Source of the DNA: Heligmosomoides polygyrus polygyrus
Taxonomy: Eukaryota > Nematoda > Chromadorea > Rhabditida > Heligmosomidae
Assembly (NCBI GenBank): GCA_947396885.1
Contig: OX377202.1
Span: 20,212,001 to 20,276,000, forward strand
Reading direction: 5' to 3'
Length of the DNA stretch: 64,000 bases
The position numbers and the translations under genes were made by a program. Shown here piece after piece: positions 45,401-55,247 of the stretch (position 1 is its first letter; each line of letters begins with the position of its first letter). A model generated the notes under the pieces. The model worked only from the letters and a program-made list of their open reading frames with translations, was not told the DNA's origin and did not search any database.

Positions 45401-48400
45401 CATTGAGCGGACGGAGGGACGACTGCACGAATGCACCTTCTGCCTCTTTATGAAAGCGGATAAATATTTGCCATTGTCACGTCAGTCTGGACACTTTTCG
45501 CATAAAATTGGGCACCCTTATAAGCTTGCCTAAGACCTTTGAAATCAAAGCGAACTCTTTCTAATTTGCTGTTGACAGAAAATTCTAGCATAACTTTCCT
45601 TGATGTTTCAATTCATATACCCAATAAAAGAAAACATTGTTTTACTCTTCTTTGCCTGACAGCTTTGATAGAAATTCCTTTATTGCGACCGAAGTTTCGA
45701 CGAACTCGTCTTTCCCAAGGTCTAAAAGAAGCTCGAAATGTTTGGCTCTGCAGAGTTCATTGGGTCAGAAACGTCGCGTCTAACCATACACGAACAACAT
45801 TCCCTTAAGAGTGTTGAGAAGAAAGACCACATCTGCCCTCAACTAACTCACCGATATCCCACCAGAACCAAGAAACCGGCTCAACTGGTCGCCATGGAGC
45901 AAGTGAGACATTCTGGTCCGGTCGGATATACTGCTCCGAGCACGGTGGTATTGCGAATGTATGCGAAGCAGTATATGTACGACATCTCATAGCACACACA
46001 AAGGGATAAAAGGCAAGAATTCACTGATAACGGAGACGCACTCGTTCCTGCTCTTCATGGATGGATTGCGCCTGTGAATCCAGAAGGCCTCAAGAGCCTT
46101 TCAAGTCCCCATTTCGCTCTCATGATACAACGCTGTGCACTTCCCATTAAAATCGTCACCGGAGTGGTATAATGCAAGACTGATTTGTCCGCACGGAAGA
46201 ACAGGAGAGTGCGCACAAAAAGGCGTCATTTACCAGATCCAATGTTTAACCTGCGGTGAACTGTATATTGGGGAAACTGAGAGACTGCTGGGCATCCGCG
46301 TTAAGGAACATATTGTTGGAAAGAGGAAGCAAAGCTTTTTAACCGCGCTTGGAAAGCTCTGAAGGGAAGCCCACTCCGGTGACGATTTTAATGTGAAATG
46401 CACAGTGTTGTATCATGAGAACGAAATAGGGACTTGAAAGGCTCTTGAGGCCTTCTGGATTCACAGGCGCAATCCTTCCATGAAGAACAGGAACGAGTGC
46501 GTCTCCATTATCAGTGAATTCTTGCCTTTTATCTTTTTGTGTGTGCTATGAGATGTTGTATACTGCTTCGCATATATTCTCAACACCACCGTGCTCGGAG
46601 CAGTATATCTGACCGGACCAGAATGTCTCACCTGCTCTATGGCGACCAGTTGAGCCGGTTTCTTGGCGCTGGTGGGATATCGGTGAGTTACTTGAGGGCA
46701 GATGTGGTCTTTCTTCCTAACATTCTTAAGGGCATGTTGTTCGTGTAATGGTAGACGCAACATTTGTCAAGCAACTCTGCAGAACCAAACATTTCGAGCT
46801 CCTTTCAGACCTTAAGAAAGACGAGTTCGTCGAAACGTCGGTCGCGATAAAGGAATTTATGTCAGACCTGTCAGGCAAAGAAAAGCAAAGCATAGTTACA
46901 AAGTGCCCAGGTTTCAAGAACGTCGAACTTGGACATTAGTGAAAACATTGCTTGAAATGTTATACAGTTCCTGTCTTTTGAGAGGAACAATGGCTTAAAG
47001 CTCGTTATAGAGAGCGGGAAGGCGGCTATTTTATAGTGTGAAGGAAAGAGATTGAGCCTCAACCTTAGTAACAAGCCCGAAAGAAGTACTAACAGCCACT
47101 TGAAAGTTAAAGAAACTGACTTAAATCACGAAGCTTTTCTTGTAGCTAAAGATTCAAGGAAGACAATTTTTAAGAGGAGCATGGCGCGACCTCTAGTGAC
47201 AGGCATCACGTAAAAAGACTTTTTAAAGCTGGAATCACCGGATAATTTTTTTTGTTGTAGAGTATGCAATGTTGTGATACAGACTGGCGTCATGATATGT
47301 ACCTAGGGTAAAATTTCTGTGACATGCCATTTTCTGTTTACTGACTAAGTTCGGCCATTTTCCAAGAAAACAGAAAACAGAAACAATTTGATAGAAACAA
47401 TTCAAATCAGTTTCCTTAAGCCTCAAGTGGCTGTTGCGTTCGATCAAACGGCGCCGGTGGTGTAAAGGCGTAGAGCATTCCCGCCCGGTCAGAGGGAGGT
47501 GCGGGTTCGAGTCCCGCCTGCCGCTAGAAGCTTTGATCGCAACAAAGCATCGTTGTGACAGAAATAGCCAGAAAATCAGAAAACAGAAATTACGCATCCC
47601 CGTGCCGCGGATGTTACGATCTAACAACGCAGTTGTTGCAATAGGCTAATCGTGGCCGGGAAGTCGAGGTTGAGGGTTCCATTTCCGCCTGGCGCAGGTG
47701 TTATGATCGTGACAAAATTTTCCTTTTACAGTCTCTATCAAGACTCATTAATTCAGAACCGCTTGTGCTTGGAAATCTGAAGATAGCAAATATTAGTGAG
47801 TTGAACGACAAATCGTTGCAGCGATTTAAAAGCGAATCGACGTCAAAATATTGTTAGGCGGACACACAACATCGTTCGATTCATCATTGCTCTCGATTTA
47901 AAATCGTCGCCACTTGCATTGTGTAGAGCAAATTTTACAGCCGGGAACTGAGTATATGGTGGTAGGGCAAAGAATTCTTCAAGAAAAATCAGAAAATTCT
48001 GACTGTGTTTTCTTACAAGAGCATGCTTATTGCAATAGTTACCTCCTAGCGAAATGAGAAGACCTCGTAAAAAACACTCACAACTAATTATCTTATCTAA
48101 ATAGTAGTATCTGTTCTGTTTTGTATGCTTTCAAAGGGGACGGCTATGCCTTCTTTTTTGGCGGCAACCTGCGAGTTCACAATTGTGAAAAAGAAGCTTA
48201 GTACAACAACTGCAGTAGCGTAGTTGGAAGACGCTGCTGGCTGCCGCCTACAATCCGACTGAACTCTCTCGGTACGCGTCCCGCCCAGGTTAACCTAGCC
48301 TTCCATCCTTCGGATTCCTCTCCCTCCTCCTCGACGAATATACGTGCCATTATTGCCCGGGAGGGATAAAACACTGACTTGTCCGTCGGATGGCCGACGA

Positions 48401-51400
48401 AGTTTTTAATATAGGCCAAATACCCATTCAAATTGCCTCCACAATATACTGTAGAAGTAGAATCCATGGCGCACTTCGCAAAGCGATCGAATGACGCCGT
48501 CCTCAATCCTCTGCCGTGCTTTTGCAAATCCACGTCTTGCCTGTGCAGTTTTTTAATTGCGATAGAAGTGGTAAAATGTTCCGCTCTCTTGATATACATA
48601 TTTTTAAATTCGTCTTTCTATCTGCTTCACAAGTAGAGCTGGTAAACTTATTTAATAGGAATGCTTTCTATACAATGAGTTCTCTTGAAAAATCGCACGT
48701 TCTACTACGAAATTTCGGAATAATCTTTTCCTTTATTTCTTGATTTCTTCTTCCTTTGAATTCTGTTCTTAGATTCGTTTCCAAACCTCCTTTTAAAATT
48801 GTTTTTTCAATCTATTAGGTTGTAACGAATTAAATGGCACTGGCTCGCGCCATTTTTTGGCGCGTCTTTACGCGTTTGATAAATAACAAACCGTTACATG
48901 TGGCATATCATTTAGAAGCGCAAACTTTGCTCTACCGGTGAGTACCAAACTTTTTATGTAAAAGTGGAAAACTTTAGAGTTTTATTGACTTTTTTGCAGA
49001 TGGACAAAAGGGTGATCCGAGGCATTTACTTGTATGAATCCAAGCTAGGCACTACAGCTAAGGAGGCGGACGAGAAGATCAACGCCGCATTCGGTCAAGG
49101 ATTTTCCACAATTCTGACGGCGTATCGTTGGTATCAGAAGTTCCGGAATGGAGATGAGAGCTTGGAAGAACATGAAGGTCGTGGGAGGCATAGTGATGTT
49201 GAGAGGACAAGCTGAGAGATGTTTTAGAGGAGGATCCACACAAAGGTACCAGAGTGATAGCGAAGGTTCTTGGCGTCAGTCACAACACAGCTGCACGGCA
49301 TCTGAAGGAAATTGGAGAGACCAAAAAGCTGGAAAGATGGGTGCCTCACGAGCTGTCTGAGGAGCAAAGAAACCGACGATATGAGATCTCGTCTGCACTG
49401 CTTCTGCGGAACGAAACGGACCCATTCCTTGATCGCATCGTAACCTGTGACGAGAAGTGGATAACGTACGACAACAGGCGACGATCGGCACAGTGGGTGG
49501 ACAGTGATGAGAGCCCCAAGGTTTTTGCGAAGCCGGAATTGCACCAAAAGAAAGTAATGGTGACAGTATGGTGGTGTTCGCTGGGAATTATTCACCACAG
49601 CCTCCTCCCTCCCGGTGAATCCATCACGGCAGAGAAGTACTGCCTTGAAATTGAAGAAATGATGAAAAAGTTGAAGGATATCCGGCCGGCCTTGGTAAAC
49701 CGAAGGCGAGTTCTCCTTCTGCACGACAATGCTCGCCCCATGTAGCACGAATGACGTTGCAGAAATTGAATGAGCTGAGCATTGAAACTCTACCACATCC
49801 TCCGTTTTCTCCCTACCTCTCCCCAACAGACTACCATTTCTTAAAGCATCTTGGCGACTTCTTGCTAGGGAAAATATTCAAATACCAACAGGATGCCGAA
49901 AGTGCCTTCGAAGATTTCGTCAATTCCAAAACTTCTGATTTTTATGCTACTGGGATAAAAAAGCCTGTGTCACGTTGGCAAAGATGTGTAGAATCAGAAG
50001 GTTTTTATTTCGATTAATAAACTTGCCTACAAGCCGAGATATTAACTGTTTAAATTTACAGTGGTTCAGTGCCATTTATTTCGTTACAACCTAATACATG
50101 GTCTGATTTATATTCCACAGTTTTAGTAACGATCACTTGGAACCTACATGCGATGCTCCTTGGTACTTGTCGTCTCTACATGTTCTCGGGAGCTTCTGGT
50201 ATCCACGTCTTTACGCACCTCTTCACGGCTTTCCTAAAATGTGGATGCTATGTATGTACAAGAAACGTTACTAAAGCGATGTTGAGGCCCACCTGCACGA
50301 AGGAATACGTTTCGATTTCTTTCGACGGCGAAAGACATTCTTCATCGACCTTCTTCTCTTTTTCACTGGTGATGCGTGAGCCGTGCTCCTGAATAAAAGC
50401 TATGTGTACTTGTATTTCTTACGTTAATACAAGCACATATTTATTTAGTCGAAGAGATTGGAACTAACTCGCTCCCACTGAATCGCATGAAGTGGGAGGT
50501 TTTTAGTAAATTGTACGCTGAAAAAATCTGTCACTGAGACCAGAGAAGAGTATGAGCTGGGTTTCTAACTTGTAAGAGGTTCACTTTTGGAAAAAGGTGA
50601 CTACAAAGCCATCAAGGCAGTTAGCAAAAACGATTTTCAAGGTGTAGAACTAGCTATTTTAAAAAATATATCACCCTAACATCTGAAAAGAGTGAGTAAG
50701 AGATCAAAGATCGGAAATAATCATTGAACGGTAAAAACTCAGATGGAAGCTATTTTCCACTTTAATTTCTAAAGTGGTTGATAGAGTCCCACAATGCCAT
50801 CACAAATTTTGGCATATGTCGCGAATGTGAGCAGCGTTAGGATGTTGGAGTACTTGAATTCAATCAGATCGCATCGATTGGACGTTCCATTTGGATGGTA
50901 GGCACTCTAATTAGCTGGGGTAAATTCGGTCTGTGCGATAATTCGATATGATTGGTTGACGCGCTTCCACCTTCCAATGCTGCTCACATTCGCGACATGA
51001 ACCCAAAATTTTCACCCTGGGTCTCTTAATGATAATTGATATAAACTTGTAGACATTAACATATCTCAATGACAATTACTGCTGCTGGCTTGCCATAAGC
51101 GATGTAAATAACGGTAAATACAGGGCGTCCTAAAAAATGTAAACACTTGTATAAAATACTTGGTGCGTAAAAAGTATTGACGCAGTAAATGGCGGTTGTG
51201 GAAATAGTAATGCGCAGCAAATTTCGAAATATTCACTTGAGAAATATGGAAAATGATCTTACAAATACGATAGAATAACTCGCAGTCGACATTGGCTCCT
51301 TTACTGTGAATACAGGAGCGAAAACGGCGGAAAAATTCATGAGCACGCGCCGCAAGTATTCGCTTGCATTTTGTTCCGTGCTTCGAACAGGGTAGCCTTC

Positions 51401-53265
51401 TGCGACTGGTCACTTCTGTTGAAAGTAGCACAGACCTCATTCTTCAAAATCGCCTAGAAAGAGTAATCCAGCGATTCATGTTCAGGCTGTGCTCTTCTGA
51501 GAAGCTGTCCACACCTGCGCGCGTTACCTGTTTGCCGTTATCGGACAGAGATTGATAATTTTGGATTTGAACGTTATCGTGCTTGAACATCTTGTAATCA
51601 TCATCTGTTATGACAGAGCCGCGGCCGTTGTTTGGGTTGTTGACCTGTTTTCTCATCCACCATTTCAAACACAGCTTAATTCTTTTGTTAATGAAGTATT
51701 CATTTCTTTTGGTAACAGCCAGGAAAGGCTCACCGTAACCACGACGGTATCATGTTTCTTCAGTTTTTACAAGAATATTTTTTGAACACGATATAGACAA
51801 CAAAAATAACACACAAAAACTTTGAAAAATAGAAAGAGAAAGTTGGAGCTGAAACAAAAACTAGGTGCGTCAATACTTTTTACGCACCCTGTATAAACAC
51901 GGAACTGTTTGAAAGGTGATAACATTGCGGCCAGTAAAGGGGGCAAAAAAATTCCAATTGTAGAATGTGGTGTTTCAATCTTTAGTCCCTGTCAAAAGAA
52001 GGACATAAAACTTCTTGAAAGTGTTCAGAACAACTTCACCCGCAAGCTTTTTCCGAAATGTCGTGGTCTGAGTTATGACAATATTCCGAGTGGGTCTGAC
52101 AGGGCTAAGATGCTTAGTCTGTCTAGCCTTCAGGCTAGACGAAAAAGAGCAGATGTAATTATGTTGTTCATAGTTCTGTCAGAAGGCTTTCCATTGACCC
52201 AGTCGGGTTTTTTGGTGCCCCTTTGGCAACTGACAGAAGAGGGCATCTCAGACTCTATCTGCAAATCTCAAGGTCGAAAGCGAGATCAAGTTGCCTCATT
52301 TATAGGAGCATCAGGGAGCTCAGCACCCTACTTTCGGGGAATGAAAGGATGGTTAACATGTCTCTGTCTTCTTTCAAAGGTCTAATTACACTAAGGTTTT
52401 GTTAGGCTTGTTTCGTTTGGTTTTTTCGTTGCTCGGTCACCCAGCCCCTTATATCTAATTCTAATTTGTTATTGTTACCTTATGATCCGCGCCCTGTAAT
52501 AAATAAATAAATGCTTGTTACAATCAGGTTATTACTTGGTCACATTGACCTGTGCCGTGCTTCTTTTAATGCTCAGAATTTGACAGTGTACTACAACATA
52601 TGGCAAAATGTGTGGTATGTTAAAGAAAAGCATAAGTCTATGTGAAACGCTATACCTCTGCTAGTAAAGGTTTTGTAGGTGTTAAGGGTTCTCACGAAGT
52701 TGTACTGCACCGTCAAGTCCTAAACGCACTGTATGTATAAGTCGCTATAAGAGGGAATGGTGCAAGGAGACCGAATAAGACTTTTTGGAATGACATTCAT
52801 CAGAATAAGAATCTGGCAGTTGTTTTGTTTAAGCTCTAGGATAAAGTAAGTGGCTTGTGCTGTTGTTCGAAGTCTACCACATTTGCATCGCTATCACGTT
52901 TCAAACTTTAATTGTTCATTAGTATTTCACACCCTATAGTGCATTCTTCGCATTAAGAAATGCTGGCGAAATACACAACGTAACCTTCTCGTGCTTCTCC
53001 ACGGTGTAGTACACTGGATCCTTGTCTGGAGAGCCGAGCTCCTGGAAGGTCAGATTACAGCAGAACTCTAAAGGAGGTTCAGAAGGCAACGGTCACTTAC
53101 ACTACTCGCGTCCACGTACTCCTCCATTCTGTACAGTGAATAATCGTCGTAAAGTAGCTCCGGTGACTGGTCACGAACTTGGACCGGCTCCAGGAGGATG
53201 ATCTCGCGACGACAGTCACGTCGAGGTTGCACCGTTTCGTACACTTCTCCAGTGGAACTGGGCAT
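36406..53265 (-). CDS. Predicted seven-exon gene, CxxCG motifs, function unknown
   Basis: Exons on minus: 53265-53101, 53041-52985, 50388-50293, 50233-50148, 41608-41049, 36678-36617, 36582-36406 (TGA). Joined they give 1203 nt, 400 aa, with consistent phase. The first five are well supported by splice sites (TTTTATTCAG and CATTTTAG acceptors; GTAAGT donors). The protein is charged and low in hydrophobics: MPSSTGEVYETV..., DPVYYTVEKHEK, SEKEKKVDEECL, then a 187-residue exon with CSQCGKDMRSTE and TVYYEREVVQGDR, and a C-terminus with SPCCRHRLLHELCSRCG. The paired cysteines suggest metal binding, but I recognise no family. The last intron would be only 34 bases, so the end is tentative, and further 5' exons are possible. 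Intron 4 (41609-50147) is 8.5 kb of transposons. A large plus-strand frame opposite exon 5 is a shadow. Confidence 0.5.
37782..37977 (+). mobile_element. SINE family A, 3'-truncated
   Basis: Head GCGCGTGGTAGCGCAGTC, then GGTTTGGGTCCCGCCCAGGC, CGATCGTTCCGGGATCGGT, CCAGACTTGTCCGGGAAGG and CAAGTCATTGTGCAGGAC. The 3' tail is replaced by TTCGAA-rich sequence. A possible very decayed minus copy lies just before, at 37625-37780. Confidence 0.65.
37990..38215. repeat. TTCGAA-rich degenerate tandem repeat
   Basis: Units of about 30-45 bases such as TTTTCGAAAACCG(A/G)ACAATCGAATxACTCG repeat three or four times with decay, then shorter ATTCGAA words. Confidence 0.55.
38465..39260. repeat. TTCGAAC/GTTCGAA repeat tract
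   Basis: Over 20 occurrences of GTTCGAA, TTCGAAC or close variants, often as TTCGAACAATxxTCGAAC, across about 800 bases. The longest block of this texture in the window. Confidence 0.6.
39368..39411 (+). mobile_element. SINE family A, 5' piece, split by hAT insertion
   Basis: Head GTGTGTCGCGCAGTCGGAAG to GTGTGCAC. The remainder continues at 40802 after the hAT element. Confidence 0.8.
39412..40793. mobile_element. Non-autonomous hAT-type transposon with 8-bp TSD
   Basis: The ends are CAGGGGTGCAC and, on the complement, CAGGGGAGCAC. The 8-bp duplication GTGTGCAC flanks it at 39404-39411 and 40794-40801, and the two flanks join into an uninterrupted SINE. 8-bp duplications and CAGGG ends are typical of hAT elements. 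Both subterminal regions (39440-39530, 40670-40785) are packed with CGTTAA/TTAACG words. No transposase frame is present in the 1382 bp. An inner inverted repeat is at 40247-40322 and 40463-40538. Confidence 0.85.
40247..40538. repeat. Inner inverted repeat within the hAT element
   Basis: Arms of about 75 bp (CATATCTTTGTGGATT...GTGCTTGGCAGCTCAGCGCAG... and complement) separated by about 140 bp. It may be a smaller foldback nested in the hAT. Confidence 0.6.
40802..40968 (+). mobile_element. SINE family A, 3' piece, split by hAT insertion
   Basis: CTAATACCAGGTTCCTGGTT, GTCGGTGAATTGGTGCCAG, GACTTGTTCATCGGCTGAC; lacks the final tail segment. Confidence 0.8.
42530..45360 (+). mobile_element. RTE-type LINE, long but frameshifted copy
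   Basis: The order of domains is apurinic endonuclease then reverse transcriptase. Endonuclease at 42547-43260: VQETRW, YAPQTG, AGDLNGHVG, QIDFVLVR, QHRPLI. RT from about 43690: KMKPGKATGPDDL, NYRPIRLLS, motif A FLDLEKAFDRV, motif B GVHQGSALSPLLF, motif C YADDVML. The C-terminal part (to 45352) has FKYLGSAIASDGG, RWYGHV and GRPKQRWLDTL. Breaks: frameshift near 43000-43080, stop at 43578, shifts near 44100 and 44400, and a run of ten G at 42492. It may be followed by a short GAAGAAG tail. Intron 4 of the unknown minus gene, opposite orientation. Confidence 0.9.
44357..45355 (+). pseudogene. RTE LINE reverse transcriptase, C-terminal half
   Basis: The longest intact stretch of the LINE, 332 codons without a stop. 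It contains RT motifs B and C (YADDVML at about residues 75-81), the thumb-like region and the RTE-type C-terminal domain ending HQDLKMAGLHPDQASDRKKW. Without the upstream motif A, which is in another frame, it cannot be a working polymerase. Confidence 0.85.
45630..46910. mobile_element. Penelope-like element fragment in a large inverted repeat
   Basis: Arms of about 535 bp, 45630-46167 and 46371-46910, are reverse complements (for example GACCACATCTGCCCTCAACTAACTCACCG, GTGACGATTTTAAT, GCATTGTATCATGAGA-like words). Both arms encode the same degenerate peptide (KKDHICPQxTHRYPT, VRHSGPVxYTAPSTVVLR). The 200-base spacer encodes a GIY-YIG nuclease motif. Confidence 0.65.
46135..46362 (+). pseudogene. 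GIY-YIG nuclease domain remnant (Penelope-like)
   Basis: A 75-codon frame reads CPHGRTGECAQKGVIYQIQCL then TCGELYIGETERLLGIRVKEH. GVIY...LYIG with the following R and EH, plus the preceding cysteines, matches the GIY-YIG endonuclease domain at the C-terminus of Penelope-like retroelement proteins. No RT domain is visible nearby. Confidence 0.65.
47440..47545 (+). repeat. tRNA-like sequence (family C)
   Basis: GATCAAAC, then GCGCCGGTGGTGTAAAGGCG (box A), a perfect T-arm GCGGGTTCGAGTCCCGC, and an acceptor stem with six of seven pairs, followed by TTTGATCGCAAC. The anticodon arm does not fold canonically, so it is more likely a tRNA-derived repeat than a working tRNA. Relatives at 18806-18890 and 19199-19275. 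Confidence 0.6.
48212..48510 (+). mobile_element. SINE family A, diverged
   Basis: Head GCAGTAGCGTAGTTGGAAG, CGCGTCCCGCCCAGGTTAAC, GACTTGTCCGTCGGATGGCC, TGTAGAAGTAGAATCCATGGC, tail GAATGACGCCGTCCTCAATCC. Confidence 0.7.
48815..50094 (+). mobile_element. mariner element, DD34D, Hsmar1/cecropia-like, two frameshifts
   Basis: 1280 bp between TA dinucleotides; ends TTAGGTTGTAACGAATTAAATGGCAC-like on both sides with one mismatch. The transposase reads MDKRVIRGIYLYESKLGTTA (48999), then after a shift near 49205 VIAKVLGVSHNTAARHLKEIG, the first catalytic Asp in VTCDEKWI, HDNARP (second), and after another shift near 49740 SPYLSPTDYHF (third), ending near 50017. The text closely resembles the transposase part of human SETMAR/Hsmar1. 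Inactivated. It ends only 53 bases from an exon of the unknown minus gene. Confidence 0.92.
50801..51013. mobile_element. Candidate small MITE
   Basis: Inverted arms 50801-50845 and 50970-51013 share AAATTTTGG, ATGTCGCGAATGTGAGCAGC and the following bases, with a 125-bp spacer. No coding content. Confidence 0.5.
51162..51891 (-). mobile_element. Decayed mariner-type element with palindromic ends
   Basis: Ends GGTGCGTAAAAAGTATTGACGCA (51162) and complement CAGGGTGCGTAAAAAGTATTGACGCACC (51891), then TA. Each end contains its own small inverted repeat (GTGCGT...ACGCAC). The minus-strand remnant near 51440-51290 resembles the C-terminal part of transposases (RRFRSCIHSKGANV). Shares ends with the 30535-31801 remnants. 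An additional end-like CAGGGCGTCCTAAAAAATG lies at 51121. Confidence 0.6.
51905..52515 (+). mobile_element. LINE 3' end, CR1/Jockey-like
   Basis: The frame at 51909-52385 reads PIVECGVSIFSPCQKKDIKL, LESVQNNFTRKLFPKCRGLSY and LQARRKRADVIMLFIVLSEG, the conserved region after the RT domain of CR1/Jockey-type LINEs, with decay. It ends with TGTAATAAATAAATAAATG, a short tandem tail as in CR1-like elements. 5'-truncated. Confidence 0.7.
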
Positions 53266-53381
53266 GGGTTAGGTCATACGAGACGGTATACTCTGAGCAC
53301 TTCTCTGTCTCTTCTATTTGACCGCTTTACCTCACCCCGATGCACAACGATAACGCCAGCTCGTGGTTTTTCAAAGTGGTA

Positions 53382-54537
53382 CAGGGTGTCCCAAAATTAC
53401 GTTTCCACATACCTGACCTGTCGTTTTTCTTGACCTACGCTCAAGCATGTACTCTTTCGTCATGGTTTCGCGCGCTAGGTATCCCAAACGCAAAATATCC
53501 AGTTGCAATAATGAGCAGCTACAAAATGGCACCATCTCATCTTCTGAGGATTCTCATCGTCACAGTGCACATCAACGGAGCATCGGTTAGCAACATCTAC
53601 AACATTTTTACAGGGTGTTCCAAAATAACGTGTGAAGCTTTGACGTTCTCCCATGCGAACGCGTCGATCTCCAGCATGGCGAAGATGGTGTCATTTTTTG
53701 CGCGCATAGTTCCATCAGTGCTATAATCTTTTAGGTTCTATTTTGTCTCAATTACGCTTGTTCTTAAATGTGAAACCATCGCACTGCCATTTTGGAGCTT
53801 TACCGTCAAGGAAAGCCCCAATGCGATATCGTTAACCTGCTCAGTCGACTTTGTCAGCAGAAACTCGTCGATGTAAGAAGCTTGGCTATGAAGGTGACCA
53901 CCCAGGACAAGGAAGAAATCGCACTGTCAATACGCCGTAGATTCAGAAAATCATCGAAAAGCGAAAATTCCAAATTTGACGGTCTTTTGAGAAAAATCGC
54001 CCATCATATCTGTGTCAGTCGCACAGCAGTGCATCGAATAGCCAGAAAGAAACTCAAAGACTCAAGTCCTGCAAGGGTACTCATGAAGCAGAGGGCCCGT
54101 GGTGCCGTGGGGTTGCCGGGAAGCATGTTAACGCGGCAACCCCACGGCACCACGGGCCCTCTGCTTCAAAGGCACCCCAACAAGTTCTATAAAGTCCAGC
54201 TCCTGATGGACAAGAATATGTGGAACGGCTCCACGATGCCACCATCTCACGCTGCGGGCCGCAGGTCGCCGGGTGAGAGCGCGCACTGTTCAGCTGTTCA
54301 TCGTGGAGTAGGCTCACAACCTCCAACACGGCAGGACCTGACCTGGAGAGGCTCCAGTCACCCTTGCCATCGCCGAACATCGTCAAAATCCGCACGCGCC
54401 CCTGGTTAGGGGTGGAATCTACACCAACGGAAAGACCTCCTGGCTTTTGTGGTCAAAGAAGTAAAAAAATAGATCAAGATGTGTACCGACGGGACATCTT
54501 TGAGGCTGTGACACTTATCTAGTCCCAGCGGCACTTC
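53382..54537 (+). mobile_element. Broken mariner (maT-like) truncated at assembly gap
   Basis: Two end-like sequences lie in tandem, CAGGGTGTCCCAAAATTACG at 53382 and CAGGGTGTTCCAAAATAACG at 53611, each after TA. The transposase remnant: ELYRQGKPQCDIVNLLSRLCQ (53792), ICVSRTAVHRIARKKL, then GGIYTNGKTS-like and VYRRDI-like text up to the N run. Frameshifts and an internal palindrome (54084-54168) break the frame. Confidence 0.75.
54084..54168. repeat. Perfect 34-bp inverted repeat with 17-base loop
   Basis: Arm 54084-54117 (TGAAGCAGAGGGCCCGTGGT... to TTGCC) is exactly complementary to 54135-54168. GC-rich. It interrupts a mariner transposase remnant. Confidence 0.9.
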
Positions 54538-54737
54538 NNNNNNNNNNNNNNNNNNNNNNNNNNNNNNNNNNNNNNNNNNNNNNNNNNNNNNNNNNNNNNN
54601 NNNNNNNNNNNNNNNNNNNNNNNNNNNNNNNNNNNNNNNNNNNNNNNNNNNNNNNNNNNNNNNNNNNNNNNNNNNNNNNNNNNNNNNNNNNNNNNNNNNN
54701 NNNNNNNNNNNNNNNNNNNNNNNNNNNNNNNNNNNNN
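54538..54737. other. Assembly gap (200 N)
   Basis: A run of exactly 200 unknown bases, bordered by a mariner fragment on the left and one arm of a long inverted repeat on the right. Confidence 0.99.
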
Positions 54738-55105
54738 AATCCGAGTGTCGTACCTCACCACAGTCCACTGAAGGACCAAAGGAAGCCGCACAGGGCAAGC
54801 AGGGATACGGGACAGCACCTATCCCAGAGGCCTTATTTATGAAGCGGTGGGAGCGGGAGATAAGCGATATCATCTCTCGGCTCCCTCTCCCGCCTCGCTC
54901 TCTCGCCTCGGTTGGTTCCCATGGGAAGCCGGCAACGTTCCCGGGAACGTTCATGAATCCGGCCCCAGGTTAGAATGCGAGACTGAGGTAGGGCCTGAGT
55001 TCGTCAATACGGCCTCTGGGGTAGGTGCTGTCCCGTATCCCTGCTTGCCCTGTGCGGCTTCCTTTGGTCCTTCAGTGGACTGTGGTGAGGTACGACACTC
55101 GGATT
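54738..55105. repeat. Inverted repeat with ~96-bp arms beside the gap
   Basis: Arms 54738-54833 and 55010-55105 are nearly identical complements (AATCCGAGTGTCGTACCTCA...). The spacer holds further palindromes: AACGTTCCCGGGAACGTT (54934-54951, perfect) and GGGAGATAAGCG...CTCTCCCGC-type stems. Confidence 0.85.
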
Positions 55106-55202
55106 CTCTCCTTTGTTCAGGCTTCCAAAAATTTGACATTGAATTTTGTAAGATTGAAGAGATGTTTGGTGGGGTAACTTCTAATTGACCTGCCCCTTTC
55201 AG

Positions 55203-55247
55203 GCTCTGAAGAAGGCGATCCAGTCGAAACGTTAGCCACCAATAAAG
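55203..55247 (+). other. Conserved retroelement-type terminal motif
   Basis: GGCTCTGAAGAAGGCGATCC, AGTCGAAACGTTAGCC, then CCAATAAAG; the counterpart of the minus-strand motif at 10430-10476. Outer GGCT/AGCC can pair. See the note there on resemblance to hammerhead-like sequences. Confidence 0.35.
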
